DNA of 30,713 nt from Streptomyces sp. NRRL B-24484 (lineage in GTDB: Bacteria; Actinomycetota; Actinomycetes; Streptomycetales; Streptomycetaceae). Shown in pieces: positions 15,761 to 23,738 of this stretch (positions are counted from its first letter, which is position 1; each line of letters opens with the position of its first letter). The stretch is taken from NCBI RefSeq assembly GCF_000717715.1, contig NZ_JOAI01000064.1, forward strand, positions 1 to 30,713. The letters are read 5' to 3'. The translations under genes and the position numbers were made by a program. Below the pieces are notes generated by a model. That model was not told where the DNA came from, did not search any database, and worked only from the letters and a program-made list of their open reading frames with translations.

Positions 15761-18304
15761 GTGCCGCAACTCGTACTGGAGCTCAACGGGCAGCAGACCG
15801 TCCTGGAGCCGGGCCGCGCGTACACCATCGGACGGGACCCGGCATCGGACTTCGCGTTCGAGGACGCCAGGGTCTCCTGGCGGCACGCCACCATCTCCTT
15901 CGAAGGGGCCGGGTGGCAGCTGCAGGACCACGGTTCCACCAACGGCACCTACGCGGGCGGCGCCCGCACCCAGCACGTGCCGCTCCACCCGGGTGCGGTG
16001 GTCAACCTCGGCAACGCCGAGAACGGCCCCCGGCTCGCCTTCTCCGCACCGGCCCAGGCGCCCGCGCCGCAGCCCGGCGTGCACGAGGCCGTGACCAGCC
16101 GGGCCGCACCGCCGCCGGTGGCCCACCAGGCCCCGGCCCAGCAGCCCTGGGCGCAGCAGCCGCAGCCGCCCGTCCACCAGCAGTGGGACACCCCGGCGCC
16201 GCAGCCGGTCGTGCCGCACCAGGGGCAGCAGGCGCACGTTCCGCAGCAGGGCCAGCCGCCGCTGCCGAACGGCCTCGGCAACCCGACCATGGTGCGCAAC
16301 CTCACCGCCGGCATGCGCACCATCCGCATCGGCCGCGCGCTGGACAACGACATCGTCGTCTCCGACCTGCAGGTCTCCCGCCACCACGCGGAGCTGCGGC
16401 AGCTCGCCGACGGCCGCTGGGAGATCGTCGACCTCGGCAGCCACAACGGCATCTTCCTCAACGGCCAGCCGGTGCAGCGCCAGCTGATGGGCCCGCAGGA
16501 CCGCCTGACGGTCGGCCACTCCAGCTTCGTCCTGGTCGGCGACCAGCTGCAGGAGTTCGTCGACACCGGCGCCGTCACCTTCTCCGCCCGCCACCTGACC
16601 GTCGAGGTCGAGTTCAAGGGCGGCAAGAAGGTCCTGCTCAACGACGTCTCCTTCTCCGTCCCGGAGAAGTCCCTGGTCGCCGTCATCGGCCCGTCCGGCT
16701 CCGGCAAGTCCACCCTGCTGCGCGCCCTGACCGGCTACCGCCCCGCCGACCGCGGCGAGGTGCTGTACGACAACCACAACCTGTACCAGCAGTTCGCCGA
16801 GCTCCGCTCGCGCATCGGCCTGGTGCCGCAGTCCGAGATCCTGCACAAGGAGCTCACCGTCCGCAGCGGCCTCAAGTACGCCGCCCGGCTGCGCTTCCCC
16901 GGCGACACCGAGGCCGCCGAGCGCGAGCGCCGGATCGACGAGGTGCTGTACGAGCTGCGCCTCGACAAGCGCGCCGACAACCGGATCACCGCTCTCTCCG
17001 GCGGCCAGCAGAAGCGCGTCTCGGTCGCCCTGGAGCTGCTCACCAAGCCGTCCCTGATCTTCCTGGACGAGCCGACCTCCGGCCTCGACCCGGGCATGGA
17101 CCGCGAGGTCATGCAGACCCTGCGGGGTCTGGCCGACGACGGCCGCACCGTCCTCGTGGTCACCCACTCGGTGGCCGAACTCGCGCTCTGCGACCGCCTG
17201 CTGGTGATGGCGCCGGGCGGTTCGGTGGCCTACTTCGGCCCGCCGTCCGAGGCCCTGCACTTCTTCGGCTACGAGACCTGGGCCGACGTCTTCCAGGCCT
17301 TCGAGAACTACCCCGAGCACGACTGGGCCGGCCGCTACAAGGGCTCCGTCCACTACCGGCAGTACTCCGCCGACGTGGACGCCCCCGTCCCGCACGCCAC
17401 CCCGAGCGTGCCGCTGGCCCAGGTCCGCCCGCCGAAGCCGCAGAGCTGGGGCTCCCAGCTGTGGACGCTGATCAGCCGCTACCTCGCGGTGATCGGCTCC
17501 GACAAGGGCTTCATGCTGCTCTCGCTGGTGCTGCCGCTGGTCCTCGGCGGGGTCTCGGTGCTGATCCCCGACCACTGCGGACTGGCGGCCTGCCCCGCCT
17601 CCGGACGCAACGACGTCGCCAAGATGATCCTGCTGGTGGTGGCCTTCGGCGCCTGTCTCTCCGGCTCGGCGAACTCCGTCCGAGAACTGATCAAGGAACG
17701 GGCGATCTACGAACGGGAACGGGCCACCGGCCTGTCCCGCTCGGCCTACCTGGTCTCCAAGATCGTCGTGCTCGGCCTGGTCAGTTTCGTCCAGGGCGGC
17801 GTCATCTCCGCGATCGCCTTCAAGACCCGCGACCTGCCCGCCGAGGGCCTGCTGCTGAAGAGCATGCCCGCCGCCGAGATGGCGATCGGCGTGATCCTGC
17901 TGAGCTTCACCTCGATGCTGGTCGGCCTGACCATCTCGGCGCTCGTGAAGACCGCCGAGAAGACCATGCCGCTGCTGGTCATGTTCGCCATCGTGCAGAT
18001 GGTCTTCACCGGCGCCATCTTCCAGGTCTTCGACAAGCCCGGCCTGGAGCAGTTCGCCTGGCTGATGCCCGGCCGCTGGGGCCTCGCCGCGACCGGCAAC
18101 ACCCTCGACCTGGCCCACAGCTCCGCCGTCACCTACAACACCGACGTCCGCCCGCCCAAGCCGGTCGTCGACCCGCTGTGGGACCACACCGTGGGCCACC
18201 TCTTCCTCAACTGGTTCGCCCTGGTCGCCATCTCCGTCGGCCTCGCCTTCCTCATCCAGCGCCTCCTGCGCCGGCACGAGCCCGAGGTCATGCAGAAGGG
18301 CTGA
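15761..18304 (+). CDS. Double-FHA ABC exporter, ATPase and permease in one chain (Rv1747-like)
   Basis: An 847-aa protein. FHA domain 1 spans about 1-95 (IGRDPASDF, VSWRHATI, HGSTNGTY). A Pro/Gln/His-rich linker covers about 96-175. FHA domain 2 spans about 180-265 (IGRALDNDI, VSRHHAEL, GSHNGIFLNG). The ABC ATPase follows with Walker A GPSGSGKST near 310-318, signature LSGGQQKRVS near 411-420 and Walker B LIFLDEPTSGLDP near 433-445. The C-terminus (about 575-835) is an ABCG/ABC-2 type permease with about six helices. The layout matches mycobacterial Rv1747, whose FHA domains bind phosphothreonine made by a Ser/Thr kinase and control export of cell-envelope lipid. It is a half-transporter that should dimerise. 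GTG 15761 follows GCAGG; no kinase gene is in the window. The substrate is unknown. Confidence 0.93.
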   Translation: MPQLVLELNGQQTVLEPGRAYTIGRDPASDFAFEDARVSWRHATISFEGAGWQLQDHGSTNGTYAGGARTQHVPLHPGAVVNLGNAENGPRLAFSAPAQAPAPQPGVHEAVTSRAAPPPVAHQAPAQQPWAQQPQPPVHQQWDTPAPQPVVPHQGQQAHVPQQGQPPLPNGLGNPTMVRNLTAGMRTIRIGRALDNDIVVSDLQVSRHHAELRQLADGRWEIVDLGSHNGIFLNGQPVQRQLMGPQDRLTVGHSSFVLVGDQLQEFVDTGAVTFSARHLTVEVEFKGGKKVLLNDVSFSVPEKSLVAVIGPSGSGKSTLLRALTGYRPADRGEVLYDNHNLYQQFAELRSRIGLVPQSEILHKELTVRSGLKYAARLRFPGDTEAAERERRIDEVLYELRLDKRADNRITALSGGQQKRVSVALELLTKPSLIFLDEPTSGLDPGMDREVMQTLRGLADDGRTVLVVTHSVAELALCDRLLVMAPGGSVAYFGPPSEALHFFGYETWADVFQAFENYPEHDWAGRYKGSVHYRQYSADVDAPVPHATPSVPLAQVRPPKPQSWGSQLWTLISRYLAVIGSDKGFMLLSLVLPLVLGGVSVLIPDHCGLAACPASGRNDVAKMILLVVAFGACLSGSANSVRELIKERAIYERERATGLSRSAYLVSKIVVLGLVSFVQGGVISAIAFKTRDLPAEGLLLKSMPAAEMAIGVILLSFTSMLVGLTISALVKTAEKTMPLLVMFAIVQMVFTGAIFQVFDKPGLEQFAWLMPGRWGLAATGNTLDLAHSSAVTYNTDVRPPKPVVDPLWDHTVGHLFLNWFALVAISVGLAFLIQRLLRRHEPEVMQKG

Positions 18305-18320
18305 CACCCCGCACCGCACA

Positions 18321-18360
18321 CGACGGGCGGCACCCCCGGCACCGGGGGCGCCGCCCGTCG
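18321..18360 (+). terminator. Long hairpin after the FHA-ABC gene
   Basis: CGACGGGCGGC (18321-18331) pairs perfectly with GCCGCCCGTCG (18350-18360), and the loop forms a further CCCCC/GGGGG stem. It starts 16 nt after the stop codon. Confidence 0.8.
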
Positions 18361-18450
18361 GCGTACCCCGGCCGTACCCCCGGACGGAGGCCCGCCGTAC
18401 GCCCCCGGACCTAGGCCGGTCGCCCCATGCCCGGGCCCCGGGCCCGGCGG

Positions 18451-18456
18451 TAGCGT
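18451..18456 (+). promoter_or_regulatory. -10 box for the kinase gene, leaderless start
   Basis: TAGCGT is followed by exactly 6 nt and then ATG 18463. This spacing puts the transcription start on the A of the start codon, the common leaderless arrangement in streptomycetes. A -35 is not evident. Confidence 0.55.
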
Positions 18457-18462
18457 GGGGGC

Positions 18463-19614
18463 ATGCCGCCCGAGGAACCCGTCCCCGCCTGCGACCCCTG
18501 CCTGGGCGGGATCGAGGCGATCAGCACCGCCGTGCTCGCGATGAGCCGGCACCTGGAGGTCCGCGAGGTCCTCCGGCGGATCACCGCCTCCGCCCGCGCC
18601 CTGCTCGGCGCCGAGTACGCCGCCCTCGGCGTCCCCGACGACCACGGCGGCTTCGCCCAGTTCGTCGTCGACGGCGTCACCGACGAGCAGTGGCGCGCGA
18701 TCGGCCCGCTGCCCCGCCAGCACGGCGTCCTCGCCGCGATGCTCCACGAGCTGACGCCCACCCGGCTCGCCGACGTCCGCACCGCCCCCGACTTCGGCGG
18801 CTGGCCGGCCGCCCACCCCGAGATGACCGACTTCCTCGGCATGCCGATCGTCGACGGCACCGAGATCCTCGGCGCCGTCTTCCTCGCCAACAAGCCCGGC
18901 GGCTTCACCGCCCACGACGAGGAACTGCTGCGGATCCTCGCCGCGCACGCCGCCCTCGCGCTCTCCAACGCCCGCCTCTACGAGCGCAGCCGCGAACTCA
19001 CCCTCGCCGGGGAACGCGCCCGCATCGCGCACGACCTGCACGACGCCGTCTCCCAGAAGCTCTTCTCGCTGCGCCTCACCGCCAAGGCCGCCGCCACCCT
19101 CGTCGACCGCGACCCGGCCCGGGCCCGCGCCGAACTCGCCGAGGTCGCCCGGCTCGCCGCCGAGGCCGCCGACGAACTGCGCGCCGTCGTCGTCGAACTG
19201 CGGCCCGCCGCGCTGGAGGAGGACGGCCTCACCGCGACCCTCGCCTCCCAGGTCCAGGTGCTCGACCGCGCGCACACCGCCGCCGTCAGCTTCAGCACCC
19301 GGCACATGAAGGCGCTGCCCGCCGCCCAGGAGGCCGCCCTGCTGCGGGTCGCCCAGGAGGCCCTGCACAACGCGCTGCGGCACTCCGGCGCCCGGACGGT
19401 CGACGTCTCGCTCGCCGGGACCCCGGCCCGCGGGGCCGTCCTGCGGGTCGCCGACGACGGCCAGGGCTTCGACCCGGACTCCGTCCGGCGGGCCGGCCGC
19501 CACCTCGGCCTGGTCTCGATGCGGGACCGCGCCGCCGCCGTCGGCGGCACCCTCACGCTGGAGTCCGCCCCGGGCAAGGGGACGGTCGTGGAGATGGAGG
19601 TCCCCGGTGCCTGA
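18463..19614 (+). CDS. Soluble GAF-domain sensor histidine kinase (NarL/HisKA_3 type)
   Basis: A 383-aa kinase with no membrane helix. Residues about 20-170 are a GAF sensor domain (DFLGMPIVDGTEILGAVFLANK). ERARIAHDLHDAVSQKLFSL carries the phospho-accepting histidine, H193 by comparison with NarX-type kinases. The HATPase domain has the N-box ALHNALRHSGA and the G-boxes DDGQGFD and GLVSMRDRAAAVGG. A CDPC pair at residues 10-13 before the GAF domain could sense redox state or metal; this is inference. The ligand of the GAF domain is unknown. ATG 18463 follows TAGCGT by 6 nt. The response regulator gene overlaps the stop by 8 nt, so the two form a coupled two-component pair. Confidence 0.94.
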   Translation: MPPEEPVPACDPCLGGIEAISTAVLAMSRHLEVREVLRRITASARALLGAEYAALGVPDDHGGFAQFVVDGVTDEQWRAIGPLPRQHGVLAAMLHELTPTRLADVRTAPDFGGWPAAHPEMTDFLGMPIVDGTEILGAVFLANKPGGFTAHDEELLRILAAHAALALSNARLYERSRELTLAGERARIAHDLHDAVSQKLFSLRLTAKAAATLVDRDPARARAELAEVARLAAEAADELRAVVVELRPAALEEDGLTATLASQVQVLDRAHTAAVSFSTRHMKALPAAQEAALLRVAQEALHNALRHSGARTVDVSLAGTPARGAVLRVADDGQGFDPDSVRRAGRHLGLVSMRDRAAAVGGTLTLESAPGKGTVVEMEVPGA

Positions 19615-20254
19615 CAGCCGGTCGATGATCCGCGTGCTGCTGGTCGACGACCACCAGGTGGTCCGCCGCGGACTGCGCACCTTCCTGGAGGTCCAGGACG
19701 ACATCGAGGTGGTCGGCGAGGCCGCGGACGGCGGCGAGGGCGCCGCCCTCGCCCAGCAGCTCGACCCCGACGTCGTCCTGATGGACCTCAAGATGCCCGG
19801 CGTCGACGGCATCGAGGCCCTGAAGATCCTCCGCGACCAGGGCAACCGGGCCAAGGTCCTGATCGTCACCAGCTTCACCGAGCACCGCACCGTCGTGCCC
19901 GCCCTGCGGGCCGGCGCCGCCGGCTACGTCTACAAGGACGTCGACCCGGAGGCCCTCGCGGGCGCGATCCGCTCGGTGCACGCCGGACACGTCCTGCTCC
20001 AGCCCGAACTCGCCGAGGCCCTGCTCTCCGACGACGGCCCGCGGCCCGCCCAGGGCCGCGGCGGCACCCTCACCGACCGCGAGCGCGAGGTGCTCGGCCA
20101 CATCGCGGACGGCCGCTCCAACCGCGAGATCGCCCGCGCCCTGCACCTCTCGGAGAAGACGGTGAAGACCCACGTCTCCAACATCCTCATGAAGCTCGAC
20201 CTCGCCGACCGGACCCAGGCCGCCCTCTGGGCCGTCCGCAACGCCGAGGCGTAG
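19607..20254 (+). CDS. NarL/LuxR-family response regulator
   Basis: A 215-aa regulator. The receiver domain (about 7-125) has acidic residues D14 and D15, phosphoacceptor D60 in VVLMDLKMPG, the conserved Thr in VLIVTSF and the Lys in YVYKD. The C-terminal LuxR helix-turn-helix reads LTDREREVLGHIADG, SNREIARALHLSEKTVKTHVSNIL. GTG 19607 is chosen because GGAGG at 19596-19600 lies 6 nt upstream; ATG 19625 has no such site. The start overlaps the kinase stop, so kinase and regulator are made together. Targets are unknown; the adjacent FHA-ABC exporter and the downstream genes are possible but unproven. Confidence 0.95.
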   Translation: MPDSRSMIRVLLVDDHQVVRRGLRTFLEVQDDIEVVGEAADGGEGAALAQQLDPDVVLMDLKMPGVDGIEALKILRDQGNRAKVLIVTSFTEHRTVVPALRAGAAGYVYKDVDPEALAGAIRSVHAGHVLLQPELAEALLSDDGPRPAQGRGGTLTDREREVLGHIADGRSNREIARALHLSEKTVKTHVSNILMKLDLADRTQAALWAVRNAEA

Positions 20255-20276
20255 GAGGAGCCGATCGAGGAGCACA

Positions 20277-20289
20277 CCCGCGCAGCGGG
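20277..20289. terminator. Small hairpin between the response regulator and the convergent hypothetical gene
   Basis: CCCGC (20277-20281), loop GCA, GCGGG (20285-20289), ending directly against the minus-strand stop codon at 20290. It is short for a terminator; the 35-nt gap leaves room for nothing else. Confidence 0.4.
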
Positions 20290-21087
20290 CTACCGCGGTT
20301 CGTCGACCAGGGCGTTGTAGGCGGCGACCTGGGCGCGGCGGGCGGTGCGCTCCAGCGGGGCGAGGACCTCGCGGCGGGCCGCCATCTCCGAGGCGGAGAC
20401 GGCCGCGCCGTGCCCGCCCGCGGCGATCGACAGCAGGGCCGACACCTGCCGGGCGGACTCCAGCACCCGCACGGCCCGCGCCGGGTACCCCGGCGCCAGC
20501 AGCTCGCCGTGCCCGCGCCGCCGGAAGGCCTCCAGCGCCTTCAGGGCCTCCGGCCCGGCGCCGGCGACGTCGAGGCGGGTGAGCAGCACGGTGGCCTGCC
20601 GCAGTCCGTCCGCGAGCTCGAACTCGGCCTCGTGCAGCGAGGGGACGTCCGCCGGCGGGGTGTCGTTGACCTCCGAGCAGCGCCACAGCACGGTCGCCGA
20701 GCGGTCCCCCTCCGGTCCGAAGACGCCGACCTCGGGCACCAGCCCGATCGGGACGCCGATGGCCAGCACCGCCTCCCCGGCGGCCATCGCCCCGGCGTTG
20801 AACGGCGCCGGCCCGGTCAACCCCAGCGGGTGCCCGGCGGAGGGCAGGGCGAGCCGCAGCCCGCGGACGCCGAGGACGCGGAGCCGTCCGAGCGCCCAGG
20901 TGAGGCCGTGCAGCTCGCCCTCGGCGTCGCCGGGCAGCCCGGCTACCCGGTGGGACTCGTCGCCGCCGAGGACGGCCGCGGCGGCGTGGTCGGGCGACGC
21001 GGCACCGGCGAGCAGGGCGTTGCCCCAGGCGGTGAGCCGGGCCGAACGCGGCTCCTGGAAGGGATCGTCGGCAGGTGTGGCGAGCAT
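20290..21087 (-). CDS. Conserved hypothetical protein
   Basis: A 265-aa protein with no domain I can name. It is Ala/Leu/Gly-rich, soluble in appearance, with a central segment LALPSAGHPLGLTGPAPFNAGAM (about 79-101) and a motif SEVNDTPPADVPSLHEAEFEL (about 138-158) followed by helical C-terminal sequence. Codon third positions are strongly GC, and the -10 box TAGGCT lies exactly 6 nt before ATG 21087, so it looks like a real gene transcribed without a leader. I have a sense that similar proteins are conserved in streptomycetes, but no function is known to me. It is convergent with the two-component pair and divergent from the ABC ATPase gene. Confidence 0.85.
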   Translation of the reverse strand: MLATPADDPFQEPRSARLTAWGNALLAGAASPDHAAAAVLGGDESHRVAGLPGDAEGELHGLTWALGRLRVLGVRGLRLALPSAGHPLGLTGPAPFNAGAMAAGEAVLAIGVPIGLVPEVGVFGPEGDRSATVLWRCSEVNDTPPADVPSLHEAEFELADGLRQATVLLTRLDVAGAGPEALKALEAFRRRGHGELLAPGYPARAVRVLESARQVSALLSIAAGGHGAAVSASEMAARREVLAPLERTARRAQVAAYNALVDEPR

Positions 21088-21093
21088 CCCGCC

Positions 21094-21099
21094 AGCCTA
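21094..21099 (-). promoter_or_regulatory. -10 box for the conserved hypothetical gene, leaderless start
   Basis: On the minus strand TAGGCT is followed by the 6 nt GGCGGG and then ATG at 21087. This matches the leaderless spacing seen elsewhere in the window. Confidence 0.5.
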
Positions 21100-21125
21100 C
21101 GGACAACTCCGCCATCCGCGTGGCG

Positions 21126-21131
21126 TAGGTT
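21126..21131 (+). promoter_or_regulatory. Candidate -10 box upstream of the short leader ORF and ABC ATPase gene
   Basis: TAGGTT is followed by 6 nt and GTG 21138. TACGCT at 21184-21189 is an alternative -10 for the ABC ATPase gene alone. I see no clear -35 for either. Confidence 0.4.
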
Positions 21132-21137
21132 TGGGCT

Positions 21138-21284
21138 GTGCTGCGCGCGGCGCATCCCGTCCCGCCCGCCGGACCGGCGGGAGTACGCTGCCCGCGCGCA
21201 CCGACTGTCGAGACCACTGACCGCACCCCGAGGCCCGATGCCGCCGGCCCTCGGACGGCCGACATCTGCATTGGGGAAGGCTAG
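21138..21284 (+). CDS. Possible short leader ORF (48 codons) before the ABC ATPase gene
   Basis: GTG 21138 lies 6 nt after TAGGTT, and the frame stays open for 48 codons to TAG 21282-21284, two nt before the ATG of the ABC ATPase. The predicted peptide starts MLRAAHPVPPAGPAG and ends TADICIGEG; it has no recognisable domain or membrane helix. About 77% of third positions are G or C, clearly lower than in the surrounding genes, so it may be non-coding, or a leader whose translation rather than its product matters. Low confidence as a protein gene. Confidence 0.25.
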   Translation: MLRAAHPVPPAGPAGVRCPRAPTVETTDRTPRPDAAGPRTADICIGEG

Positions 21285-21286
21285 GC

Positions 21287-22078
21287 ATGAGTGACGTGCT
21301 GGAGCTCGTCGACGTTTCCGTGGTCCGGGAGGGTCGCGCGCTGATCGACCGGGTCTCCTGGTCGGTCGCCGAGGGCGAGCGCTGGGTGGTCCTGGGCCCG
21401 AACGGGGCGGGCAAGACGACCCTGCTGCAGGTCGCCTCCACGTACCTCTTCCCGACCTCCGGCACCACCGCCGTGCTCGGCGAGAAGCTCGGCTCGGTCG
21501 ACGTCTTCGAGCTGCGGGCCCGGATCGGTCTGGCGAGCGCCGCGATGTTCGACAAGCTGCCCGGTGAGCAGACCGTGCTCCAGACGGTGATGACCGCGGC
21601 CTGGGGCATGACGGCCACCTGGAACGAGCAGTACGACAGCAGCGACGAGACCCGGGCGATGGCCCTGCTGGACCGGCTCGGCATGGCCGGCTACACCACC
21701 CGCAAGTTCGGCACCCTCTCCGAGGGCGAGCGCAAGCGCACCCTGATCGCCCGCGCGCTGATGACCGACCCCGAGCTGCTGCTGCTGGACGAGCCGGCCG
21801 CCGGCCTCGACCTCGGCGGCCGCGAGGACCTGGTGCGCCGCCTCGGCGCGCTCGCCCAGGACGAGTACGCGCCGTCGATGGTGATGGTCACCCACCACGT
21901 CGAGGAGATCGCCCCGGGCTTCACCCACGTGCTGATGATCCGTCAGGGTCGGGTGCTGGTCGCCGGTCCGATCGACACCGAGCTGACCGCCCGCAACCTG
22001 TCGCTCTGCTTCGGCCTGCCGCTGACCCTGGAGCGCCGCGGCGACCGCTGGTCGGCGCAGGGCCTGCCGATGGGCTGA
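21287..22078 (+). CDS. Stand-alone ABC transporter ATP-binding protein
   Basis: A 263-aa ATPase with one nucleotide-binding domain: Walker A GPNGAGKTT (37-45), signature LSEGERKR (144-151), Walker B LLLLDEP with D168 and E169, and switch H203 in VTHHVEEI. The last 40 residues (TARNLSLCFGLPLTLERRGDRW) resemble the YlmA/ModF-like ATPases encoded without an adjacent permease. No permease or binding-protein gene is next to it, so its partner is elsewhere or it works without one. ATG 21287 is well supported by GGGGAAGG 5-8 nt upstream. A very strong hairpin follows the stop. Confidence 0.92.
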   Translation: MSDVLELVDVSVVREGRALIDRVSWSVAEGERWVVLGPNGAGKTTLLQVASTYLFPTSGTTAVLGEKLGSVDVFELRARIGLASAAMFDKLPGEQTVLQTVMTAAWGMTATWNEQYDSSDETRAMALLDRLGMAGYTTRKFGTLSEGERKRTLIARALMTDPELLLLDEPAAGLDLGGREDLVRRLGALAQDEYAPSMVMVTHHVEEIAPGFTHVLMIRQGRVLVAGPIDTELTARNLSLCFGLPLTLERRGDRWSAQGLPMG

Positions 22079-22097
22079 GCGCCCGACCGCGACGGCC

Positions 22098-22137
22098 GCC
22101 GGGCCGCGCACCCGCTCCGGCGGGCGCGCGGCCCGGC
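22098..22137 (+). terminator. Near-perfect long hairpin after the ABC ATPase gene
   Basis: GCCGGGCCGCGC (22098-22109) pairs with GCGCGGCCCGGC (22126-22137), and CCCGC/GGCGGG extends the stem to a 4-nt loop TCCG (22116-22119), leaving one mismatch. It has no U-tract. Confidence 0.85.
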
Positions 22138-22274
22138 GCCGTTCCGCCGTCCGCCGCGAGGTCGCCCGGCGGTGCTGAACCACTGAACTCCGCTGAACAC
22201 CGGTGCCCCGTACGGGCGGCCGGTTTCCGCCTGTTCACCTGCGGGAAGCTAGGCGTCACAAGCATTCCCCTCCC

Positions 22275-22280
22275 TAGGAT
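22275..22280 (+). promoter_or_regulatory. -10 box for the NfeD-SPFH operon, leaderless start
   Basis: TAGGAT is followed by GGCCTC and then GTG 22287, so the transcript should begin at or next to the start codon. The gene has no ribosome binding site, which fits. Confidence 0.6.
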
Positions 22281-22286
22281 GGCCTC

Positions 22287-22709
22287 GTGGACAGCTGGAT
22301 CTGGTGGCTCCTGGCCGCCGTCGGCCTCGGCATACCGCTGGTGATCACCGCGATGCCCGAGTTCGCGATGTTCGCGATCGGGGCCGGCGCCGCGGCGCTC
22401 ACCGCAGCGCTCGGGGCCGGGGTGGTGCCGCAGTTCCTGGTGTTCGTCGCGGTGTCGGTCGCGCTCCTGGTGTTCGTCCGGCCGATCGCGTACCGCCAGC
22501 TGCAGAAGGGCCCGGCGCTCAGGACGGGCATCGAGGCGCTGGAGGGCGCCACCGCAGTCGTACAGGAGAAGGTCGACGGGGAGGGCGGCCGGATCAAGCT
22601 CAACGGCGAGATCTGGTCGGCCCGGGCACTCCACCCCGGCAGTGTCTACGAGCCGGGGCAGCAGGTCGACGTCGTCGAAATCCAGGGCGCCACCGCCCTG
22701 GTCGTCTAG
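22287..22709 (+). CDS. NfeD-family membrane protein (short form)
   Basis: A 140-aa protein with hydrophobic helices at about 3-22, 25-45 and 47-66, then a soluble beta-rich domain (about 75-140: GIEALEGATAVVQEKV, GRIKLNGEIWSARA, QQVDVVEIQGATALVV) typical of the OB-fold of NfeD. This is the short form without the ClpP-like protease domain. NfeD proteins are commonly encoded with an SPFH/stomatin partner, as here, where the next gene starts 9 nt on. The pair is thought to organise membrane microdomains. It probably starts at GTG 22287 from a leaderless transcript. Confidence 0.92.
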   Translation: MDSWIWWLLAAVGLGIPLVITAMPEFAMFAIGAGAAALTAALGAGVVPQFLVFVAVSVALLVFVRPIAYRQLQKGPALRTGIEALEGATAVVQEKVDGEGGRIKLNGEIWSARALHPGSVYEPGQQVDVVEIQGATALVV

Positions 22710-22718
22710 GGGAGAATC

Positions 22719-23711
22719 GTGGAACCCGTCCTCATCGTGCTGGTCGTCCTGGTCGTGGTGGCATTCATCGCGCTGATCAAGACGATCCAGGTGATCCCGC
22801 AGGCCAGCGCGGCGATCGTGGAGCGCTTCGGCCGCTACACCCGCACGCTGAGCGCGGGACTCAACATCGTGGTGCCGTTCATCGACACCGTCCGCAACCG
22901 CATCGACCTCCGCGAGCAGGTCGTGCCGTTCCCGCCGCAGCCGGTCATCACCTCGGACAACCTGGTCGTCAACATCGACACGGTCATCTACTACCAGGTG
23001 ACCGACCCGCGGGCCGCGACCTACGAGGTCGCCAGCTACATCCAGGCCATCGAGCAGCTCACCGTCACCACGCTGCGCAACATCATCGGCTCGATGGACC
23101 TCGAGTCCACCCTGACCTCCCGCGAGGTCATCAACGCGGGCCTGCGCGGCGTCCTCGACGAGGCCACCGGCCGCTGGGGCATCCGCGTCAACCGCGTCGA
23201 GCTGAAGGCGATCGAGCCGCCGACCTCCATCCAGGACTCGATGGAGAAGCAGATGCGCGCCGACCGCGACAAGCGCGCCGCGATCCTCACCGCCGAGGGC
23301 GCCCGGCAGGCCCAGATCCTGCGCGCCGAGGGCGAGAAGCAGGCCGCCGTCCTGCAGGCCGAGGGCGAGGCGCAGGCCGCGGTGCTGCGCGCCGACGGTG
23401 AGGCCGCCGCGATCCGCACCGTCTTCGAGGCCATCCACGAGGGCGACGCCGACCAGAAGCTGCTCGCCTACCAGTACCTGCAGACCCTGCCCGAGCTCGC
23501 CAAGGGCGACTCCAACAAGCTGTGGATCATCCCGAGCGAGGTCGGCGACGCCCTCAAGGGCCTCGGCGGCGCGTTCACCGGCCTGACCGGCGGCAACGGA
23601 GCCGGCCCGGCCGCCGCGGCCGCCCCGCGCCCGGTGGACACCGAGACCAAGCACATCGCCCGCCCGCGGGTCGAGACCACCCGCGAGTACCCGCGGATCG
23701 ACCCCGAGTGA
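22719..23711 (+). CDS. SPFH/band 7 (stomatin-like, QmcA-type) membrane protein
   Basis: A 330-aa protein: one N-terminal membrane helix (about 3-22), the SPFH domain (about 25-190; QASAAIVERFGRYTRTLSAG, VPFIDTVRNRIDLREQV, TSDNLVVNIDTVIYYQV), then a coiled-coil with AEG repeats (about 185-240; AEGARQAQILRAEGEKQA) and a low-complexity tail rich in Gly, Ala and Pro. Such proteins form large ring-like oligomers at the membrane and act as scaffolds for proteases or transporters. GTG 22719 has GGGAG 4 nt upstream and lies 9 nt after the NfeD stop, so both are one operon. A strong hairpin follows. Confidence 0.95.
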   Translation: MEPVLIVLVVLVVVAFIALIKTIQVIPQASAAIVERFGRYTRTLSAGLNIVVPFIDTVRNRIDLREQVVPFPPQPVITSDNLVVNIDTVIYYQVTDPRAATYEVASYIQAIEQLTVTTLRNIIGSMDLESTLTSREVINAGLRGVLDEATGRWGIRVNRVELKAIEPPTSIQDSMEKQMRADRDKRAAILTAEGARQAQILRAEGEKQAAVLQAEGEAQAAVLRADGEAAAIRTVFEAIHEGDADQKLLAYQYLQTLPELAKGDSNKLWIIPSEVGDALKGLGGAFTGLTGGNGAGPAAAAAPRPVDTETKHIARPRVETTREYPRIDPE

Positions 23712-23738
23712 GCCGGCCGTAAGGCCCTGCGGACCCCT

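Noticed and set aside
15656..18319. 887-codon minus-strand frame opposite the FHA-ABC gene
   Set aside because: The plus frame carries FHA, Walker A, signature and permease motifs in order. The antisense frame has no domain and is a by-product of high third-position GC.
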